Source: Zanthoxylum bungeanum (Eukaryota; Streptophyta; Magnoliopsida; Sapindales; Rutaceae). From it: a stretch of DNA of 64,000 bases. Below, in pieces: positions 57,801-64,000 of the stretch. The notes below the pieces were generated by a model that saw only the letters and a program-made list of their open reading frames with translations, ran no database searches and was not told the origin of the DNA. The position numbers and the translations under genes were made by a program. Location: assembly GCA_019454045.1 (NCBI GenBank), contig SKCR01023808.1:124001-188000 (forward strand). The letters are read 5' to 3'. Within the stretch, counting starts at the first letter, position 1. Every line of letters begins with the position of its first letter.

Positions 57801-58215
57801 CTTTCGATTGGTTGGTTTCTCATGATAAGAAAATGATAGAATTATCTTGTGTGGATGTTTAGTTCGTGTCTGTGTTTGAATGTTTAAAATCATATTAAAA
57901 ATATATTCTCTAATCTATCGATAACAAGTTTCAAAAGTTGATTTGCAAATGCTTATTACTAAATTACCAATCATTTATGATCTTAAAGTGAAAATTTAGG
58001 GCAAGAGCTATATGTTGTGGAAGCCAAGTCATCCTTCACCAGTTATGATGCTGAGAAAAGTGACATATCAAACTTAGTGGATGCTTGTCCTCTTGATTTA
58101 TGCAACTGCCACCCACAACCCAGTTGCAAAATAAGCTTCAAATTTTTTTTCCTTAAAACATAAACATTAGTTTCTGAAGTTGCCAATGTCATTGTAGAGA
58201 GGTAACTTGACTTTA
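57801..58215. other. Spacer and 3' end of the NPY-like gene
   Basis: AT-rich; the part next to 58216 is probably the 3' UTR of the minus-strand gene. Confidence 0.4.
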
Positions 58216-61200
58216 CTAAGAGACTGAATTCCTTCTGTTTCTGGAAGGTGTGGATTTAGCTTCTTCAGGGATGGCAGAACCGAGACATTCCGATGAATCT
58301 GATCCACTGCTTTCACCTTGGCTTCCTTTTCTTGAAAAGAGCTTTGTAAAGACCTTCTTGGACTTGAGCAACCCTTTCATTTTATTAACAGCAGCCTTGT
58401 CACTTCCATTTCTCTCACTCTCTCCCACTCCACTGCTTAACCTCAGGGCAGCTAGCTCGCCTTTTAGTGCTTTCAGCTCCTCAGCTGTGGCCACAGCATC
58501 CCAATCTTCCTCCGGATTGGTTGCTGCTGACCTTGAGCTCCCATGAGACCCGTTGTTTAAATCCTTAAGACCTCTAGGTAGGTCAGGGGTGCTGCTACCC
58601 GATGAAGCAGCCACCCTGACTTGCTCGAAAAAGAGTACCTGCACAACCACGCGTAATGGGAGTCTCTCGTTTTGCACAGCATGCATGCATGCATCCACTG
58701 AAAGCTTCCTGCAGTCCATCAACTTGCATATCTTCTTCCTTTCACTCTTTGTAATTGCCGGATGTTCCTGCATGCGAGCACGATTTAAGAAGTAATCACC
58801 AACTATGAAACTTCATTATGTAACACAATGATGTATTCCATGAAAATGCAAGAGCAAAGAGTAATAAAAAGAACTTTCAAAAAACTCTTACCTTGAGGTA
58901 CATGTCAATGGCCCGGTAAATCCCATCGTGAACAGGTCTGGATATACCTGACACCATCTCAGCAAGATCAACAAAATCTGCAACAGGTAGATTGTGATCC
59001 TTTGCAATTTCAGCGAGGTAGCCATCTATAAGTTTTGCCACCATTAGCTTGGAAGCATCGGATAAAATCCCTGGTTTTCTAATCTCTGTAAACTCGTGTT
59101 CTTCTGGCACCTCAATCCCAGCATTCTCATCTTGCATCATAAACTCTTCAACTATTTTCTGTACTGTGACAACATCATATGTGGTGCTTTCCCCTTCAGG
59201 TGACCTTATCAAAATATCATTTAAAGAGGCCTCATCTAGTTGCTGTCCAATTCTCCTTACAAGCTGAGCCTTCACCATATCTCCAGAGTCCACAATAATG
59301 GCTGCTTTCAACAGCTTGAGCAAGAAACTGCAAGAGACACTGCCTTTCTCCGCTGGCAGCAACGATATAACAGTATCGATAATTGATTGATACTTCCCCA
59401 CATTTCCTGATTGGATCATACCCTTGCTGAAACCTGACAATCTTCTGTAAGCATAAGCTTTCAAGGCTTCTCCAATCACTTCATTAGAAATTATTGCATT
59501 GGTTTTAATGGCTGTTATAGCACGATTATAAAAGTCGAGATCAAGCTCACACAAATCCTCAACCCACCAGTCCTTTGGCACTGCTCGGTTTCTGACACCA
59601 TTCAAGTTTGGATCGTCCCCATTTTCCTCAGGAAGCTTCTTGCGGTTATAGGTATACGACCAGTCAACTTTAGAGACATCAACACAGGCCTTGGTAGCTA
59701 TTGCTTCAATGCATTGGCTGATTACCTTCAGTTCTTCAGACATTGGTAACAGAGACTTGGCTGTCTGTAGAACAATGATTGAATCTTTCCAGCTACGGAA
59801 AACGCTAGAGCTAAGGAAGACATCAATCTTGTAAATGAAATTCCCTTTCTCAACAGTTTCATGCATTCCTAGGTACTCAGCCGCACATCTAGCCGCGACA
59901 ACATTGAAAGCATTGAGGGTTACAGTCATGCCATAACAGAATTTGGCACAAATCTCAAATGCAGAAGGCCCGCCAGGAATATCAGAAATGTCAACTTCAT
60001 TGTTGTTGGCTTCAGTGGTGGTTGCTACCAACTTCTGCAAACAGGCACTTTTTGACAGGAGAGGAAACTGAACACCAGATTTTTTTCAATTAATTAGTTT
60101 CAGAAGATGAGCATATGCTCAGTTACAAGGACATCATACCTTATGCAGCTGAAACTTTACATCCCTGACAACGATAATAACGTCAGTCGCCAACTCACTG
60201 GCAACATACCTGTGAACAAAATATGTTCCTTCAAGTTGTCACTAAAATCTCTCCACATCAAATTACTGAACAGATACACGAATAATGCAGAATAAACCGA
60301 AAAAGAACTGGATTCTACTGAATTTACTAAATTGAATTGAAAAACAGGGGTTTAGAGTAAATTAAATGTACTTGAAGTAATGCTTTTCCAAGTTTATATC
60401 AGCATTATCAGTTTTCATCCAAGGGTTACAATTTAGAAAATATGGTTTAAAATCACAAGTCATATATACTGGACAGCTTTCCCAAAGGAGAACAAAATTT
60501 TCTTCATACTTGAATCAATGATCTCAGATAGATCATAATGGCGTCAAAAGATTCATTTAGCCAACCCCACATAGTGGGAAAAGGCTTTTGTTTGGTTTGT
60601 TTGGTTTAGTTATATGTGTAAAACTGAGGAAAAAACAATAGTTCCAGATATAAATCAGACAGAACATACTAGGTTGACATGCCTTATAATGCTTTTATAC
60701 TTAGTTCTAGGATCAATCTACAAACTTCAGACTCCTAAAAACTTGTATACATAAAATTTTAGACTCATTTCTCAAACAAGTAAAATGATTAAAATGATAA
60801 ATTCTTATTTCCTTAATTGTAGCAGTCATCCTATATGAATGTCTAAGATTACAACATATCCAGGTAACAAAATGGTAACAGATGCTTAAGTTTGAGCTTC
60901 ATAAAACCAATACTAGGATCCAATAATGGGAAACCGAAGCATGTACAGTTTCCCAAAGAACATTGAACTGGACAAGTGACAGACGCTAGAAGCAGGAAAA
61001 ACCTCCTTCAGTATCAACATACGGATCATAACATCTCGAATCTCAAGATTCCTGAATAAGGCCCCGCTACTGGTAAGGTACATATAGTTGTTTCATAAGG
61101 AAAATCCAACATAAAAAAATATGTTCCAGAAAAGAACTCAAATATCATACCATCCATAAAGAAAAAATAGAAATAAAAGCACCATGTGGAGCAACAATAA

Positions 61201-61399
61201 ATGGAGAAAGGTATTAGAAGTTTACACTCAGTTTCAATGGACTAAGACTTGAGCACAAGGAATCGAAATGCATCAAGCAAAACTGGGAGCAAGGAAAGAA
61301 AATGATAGAACGAAAATAAGGTTCCAAGAGATCTCACCTAATGTTATTCCCATCAGTCTGAAAAGAATCTGGCTTTGATCCCAGTTTCATAAACTTCAT
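58216..61399 (-). CDS. BTB/NPH3-domain protein, NPY type (619 aa, 4 exons)
   Basis: The exons on the minus strand are 61399-61338, 60209-60140, 60067-58892 and 58767-58216. All are GT/AG and the frame closes to TAG. The N-terminus [31 protein letters not shown] leads into a BTB/POZ domain (about residues 28-130, with VVRDVKFQLHKFPLLSKS and AFEICAKFCYG). The NPH3 domain follows from about 195 (PKDWWVEDLCELDLDFYNR) to ~490 (NERLPLRVVVQVLFFEQVR). The conserved [40 protein letters not shown] spans the exon 3/4 junction. The tail is Ser-rich, ending RNRRNSVS. NPY proteins act with PID/AGC kinases in PIN-dependent auxin transport at the plasma membrane, and NPH3 members are CUL3 adaptor candidates. 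The closest match from memory is NPY2 (At2g14820). The role here is by family. Confidence 0.94.
60521..60610 (-). repeat. SINE-like fragment (third family) in NPY intron 1
   Basis: Read on the minus strand it has CCAAACAAACCAAACAAAAG, then TATGTGGGGTTGGCTAAATG, then AATCTTTTGACGCCATTATG. It is the best match to the copy at 55251-55345. Confidence 0.55.
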
Positions 61400-63424
61400 C
61401 TTGCCAAGCAAATTATGTACTTCTCTCAGTTACCTAAAAAACAAGACTTGCTCACTTACTCAGCTTTCCACTTCTAAATCGAATACCTATAAAGTAAAAC
61501 ACACATTACACAAATGGAGGAAATTTTTTTCCAGGAATGGAAAGAGAATTCCCCAGTTGTGGGGACCAAATTTGTGAATGACCAACTCTTGGGTTTAAAG
61601 AAGGTAAAGGATCCAAAAGAATGGTAAGGATATATACCCTGAAGAGTATGACCGAATCTTGACAGCAACCAAAGCAGGGAGTCCAAGTAAGAAAGAGGAA
61701 TAGATAATTGGGGGTTTGAGTAATTTTTTAACAAAAAGGTTCTCTTGAATGGCAAGAGAGCCAACTGTTTCCTTGGTCGGCGGCAAAGCCCACGGAGCCC
61801 GGGCTCACTCAGTTAGCTCAGGAGACATAGCCAACAGACTCTTAACACTAAAAAAAATTATCATTATACAAACTAGACAATTCTGAAAACCCAGAAACCA
61901 CACAAGCACAAATCTGACTCCATCTCACTAACTATTTTTTTTTTATCATTTGAGTTCTGGTGACTCTGTTTCTTTGTTTCCCTTTTAAAAAAAAAAGCTT
62001 ATAAAGATTCATGCAACCGAGACTACTTGAGTTGCTTTCAAACTTCAAGTTCCAAACTTCAAATATACAATTATATATAGTGTTTTTCCAACCGTTGAAG
62101 TTTCACTTTCAAAGCCTGCAACGTAAAAACAGCATCTCGGTATTAGCTTATGAAATCACCAAAAAGGTAGACAACAAGCATCAATCTTTATATGGGCATA
62201 AAAGTAATTAAAGGCATATCAATAATGAACCATCAAATATGAACTATCCAACAACAAATTCACAAAAAAAATGAACTGTAATCAGAGAAATCTACCAGAA
62301 TATTCATAGGAATCTAGTTAAATAATGAGCCAAAAGATCATATTGTAATGTTATAGTGAGCATAAACCCTAAATCCCACATGAAGAAATATGTATATGTA
62401 TATGCCCCCATTATCAAACATCAAGTTGGTTTAAACAAAAAGACAGTCCCCAAAACCACTCTCCGTGCAAACCACAACACAACCCAAGATCCCATTATCA
62501 AATTTATAATAAAGCCATCAAAATTGCTTCCTGACATCTAGCTCTAATGTAAATATAAAACAAACCCATTTCAAATTTAGTAATTTCAATAAAACCCACC
62601 AAAAAAAGGAAAAAAAAAATCTTACCAAGAAATTCTCACCACCTTTGCTTGTTATCACTATTGAATAATGGGACATGCCATGAACACACAAAACACTAAC
62701 TCACTGAGTCTAAAACAAATTGACACACAAACCACTAAAACCAAAACAAATACCCATTAGTTCAGAAAGAACCAGAATCTCTCAGGTTTTTTTAACACTA
62801 AAAGTCTAAAGCAAAGTACTTGGAAATGTTTTATCATCAGTCTTGTGACTTGGTGACTGTCAAAAACACAACATTAAAATGTTAAATTTTTGTGAGTTGT
62901 GTGAGAAAGTAAAAACAAGTTCATTTATTTTTGGGTGCTTAATTATGCATTCTAAAACTGACAACACGTCTAGCTTGGTGCCTGTCGCTGCTTTTAATGC
63001 CCTTCAGTTGCTGCCTAATTAACTGATCACCCCATTTACTCTTCTCTATTTACTTATTTTGCAGTGCATGCAGCAGATGAAGAACTGGAGACTTATCTTA
63101 CCAGTCACCAGCTGAAGTTGCCATGACTAAAGAAACTCTGCAAGTTACTTAAAACTTCAATTTCAGTTTTTATAAAAATATTGGATCATTTTTTTCTTTT
63201 TGTTTTCAAGTTCTTAATATGTTACGTGTTATTCTGTGCATTAGGAATTTTAGACGTATTTGAAACTGTGTATCACATTATCAGTTGATACATATATTTG
63301 TGTGAAGGTATCTCTTATACATTATGCTGGTAAATTTTGATGGATTGTCTTATGTAACAATAAGGATCACATAATATAAAAGGCTTCTCATGCTGTGAAT
63401 TTTAGATAGGATTCACTATATACA
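61400..63424. promoter_or_regulatory. 5' leader and promoter region of the NPY-like gene
   Basis: On the minus strand GTTTTTTAG|GTAACTGAG near 61435 looks like an acceptor a short way before the ATG, and TTCTTG|GTAAGATT near 62627 looks like a donor. A spliced 5' UTR is therefore likely, as in many NPH3-family genes. The rest is AT-rich without a second gene. The short open frames here show no family resemblance. Confidence 0.4.
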
Positions 63425-63432
63425 TAGTATGT

Positions 63433-63568
63433 TATGGGTGTTTACGGGTCGGGTCGGGTCGGGTTTTTTTTTATTACCCAATCGGGTCGGGTCATTTGGG
63501 TCTTCCGATCCGAAATCCGAAATTTGAGAAGGGGTCGCAACGAGTCAGGTCAAAAAACTGCGTCGACA

Positions 63569-63601
<33 letters not shown>

Positions 63602-63871
63602 TATAAGTTTGACAAGATAAGTGTAGCTTAAATGGTAATATATATATTTTTAATATAAGTTTGCTAAGATAAGTGTAGCTGAAATGGTAAAGTCTTGGTT
63701 TAATTTGCAAGTGGTTATAGGTTCGAATCCTAGTATTTGCCATTTCAGTTACATTTTTTTCTTATCAAAATTTTATCAATAAAACTATATATATAATTTA
63801 CCTCGGGTCGGGTCAGACCCGATTTTTCTGACCCAAACCCGTGAGTCGACCCGACCCTATGAACACCCATA
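63433..63871. mobile_element. GGGTCGGG-rich hAT-like MITE, copy B, with an internal tRNA-like segment
   Basis: It starts TATGGGTGTTTACGGGTCGG and ends TATGAACACCCATA, matching the termini of the element at 56559-56967. The flanking 8-mers TAGTATGT and TCTTATCT match only at 5 of 8, so the duplication has decayed or the border is off. The core carries an (AT)n tract (about 63568-63592) and a tRNA-like insertion described separately. Confidence 0.75.
63600..63750 (+). repeat. tRNA-like Pol III promoter segment with duplicated 5' part, inside the MITE
   Basis: TAGCTGAAATGGTAAAG (box A-like, about 63677) and GGTTCGAATCC (box B, about 63719) have tRNA-like spacing. The upstream part AATATAAGTTTG..AAGATAAGTGTAGCT.AAATGGTAA is present twice (about 63600-63636 and 63652-63690). 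The 5' and 3' ends do not form a proper acceptor stem, so it is a SINE/tRNA remnant. It is not a working tRNA gene. Confidence 0.6.
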
Positions 63872-63904
63872 TCTTATCTTATTGTTTTTCGTCTTCAGAA
63901 AACG

Positions 63905-64000
63905 TGACTTGGTGGTGTATGGCTCATGATTTTACTTTGAAATCTTGGGTTCGAATTCAGGGAGTGCGTTTCTTGTAAGAGCTTGGGACAACCAAAAATT
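63905..64000 (+). mobile_element. tRNA-derived SINE, copy 4 (cut by window end)
   Basis: It has GACTTGGTGGTGTATGG (box A region), GGGTTCGAATTCAGG (box B) and GCGTTTCTTGTAAGAGC, the same order as the copies at 2121 and 14306. The 3' part lies outside the window. Confidence 0.8.

Noticed and set aside
58250..58795. Plus-strand frames of 80-98 codons
   Set aside because: They are antisense to the last NPY-like exon and have no independent support.
63672..63745. tRNA gene candidate (box A and box B at the right spacing)
   Set aside because: No acceptor or anticodon stem can be formed from the surrounding sequence, and the 5' part is duplicated. It is better explained as SINE/tRNA-derived sequence inside a MITE.

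Overview
The window is nuclear DNA from a flowering plant, most likely a eudicot. Genes carry short exons bounded by GT/AG sites in AT-rich introns. Their products belong to plant-specific or plant-type families: QWRF/augmin-like, NPH3/NPY, clade-D PP2C, a kinase-less SERK-like LRR protein and a plant-type ERV1 with a C-terminal CX4C. Intergenic DNA is full of typical plant transposons. I see no bacterial, organellar or CRISPR features.

Layout. 140-471: a small LTR element (TRIM). 750-3100: a LINE remnant split by a solo LTR, which itself contains a SINE. 3.2-6.8 kb: an uncharacterised plant protein gene (+). 8.5-11.0 kb: a clade-D PP2C gene (-). 11.4-12.8 kb: three small hAT-like elements side by side. 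13-21 kb: gene-free, with SINEs, a 2.8-kb hAT element with broken transposase, a Helitron and a MITE. 20.9-22.0 kb: a solo LTR. 22.6-24.8 kb: a secreted LRR protein (+). 25.5-26.6 kb: a SAGA/ADA1-like protein (-). 27.5-35.7 kb: a nested stack made of a 2.2-kb solo LTR holding a 0.7-kb MITE and a young 5.2-kb gag-only retrotransposon with a long tandem-repeat array. 36.5-38.6 kb: ERV1 sulfhydryl oxidase (+). 39.9-41.2 kb: a stand-alone UBP zinc-finger protein (-). 42.9-44.6 kb: solo LTR, Helitron and Mutator-type MITE in a row. 44.9-46.2 kb: a small secreted proline-rich protein (+). 51.1-56.1 kb: QWRF protein (+). 58.2-61.4 kb: NPY-type NPH3 protein (-). The rest holds MITEs and AT-rich sequence.

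The genes are independent housekeeping, signalling and development genes and do not form one pathway. Their interest as a group is synteny. From memory, the closest Arabidopsis relatives of several of them are neighbours: ERV1 and QWRF2 on chromosome 1, PP2C63 and a SAGA-subunit gene on chromosome 4, NPY2 and another SAGA-subunit gene on chromosome 2. This suggests an ancestral block later fractionated in Arabidopsis.

I found no clearly new biochemical system. The least ordinary items are the gag-only retrotransposon with a two-level repeat array, a MITE family whose probable parent hAT element lies in the same window, a MITE containing a tRNA-like Pol III promoter sequence, a tandem array that appears to derive from a TRIM, and the small secreted proline-rich protein with no function I can name. 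Exon boundaries were placed by eye from splice sites, frame and family resemblance. All eight multi-exon models keep the frame from ATG to stop.
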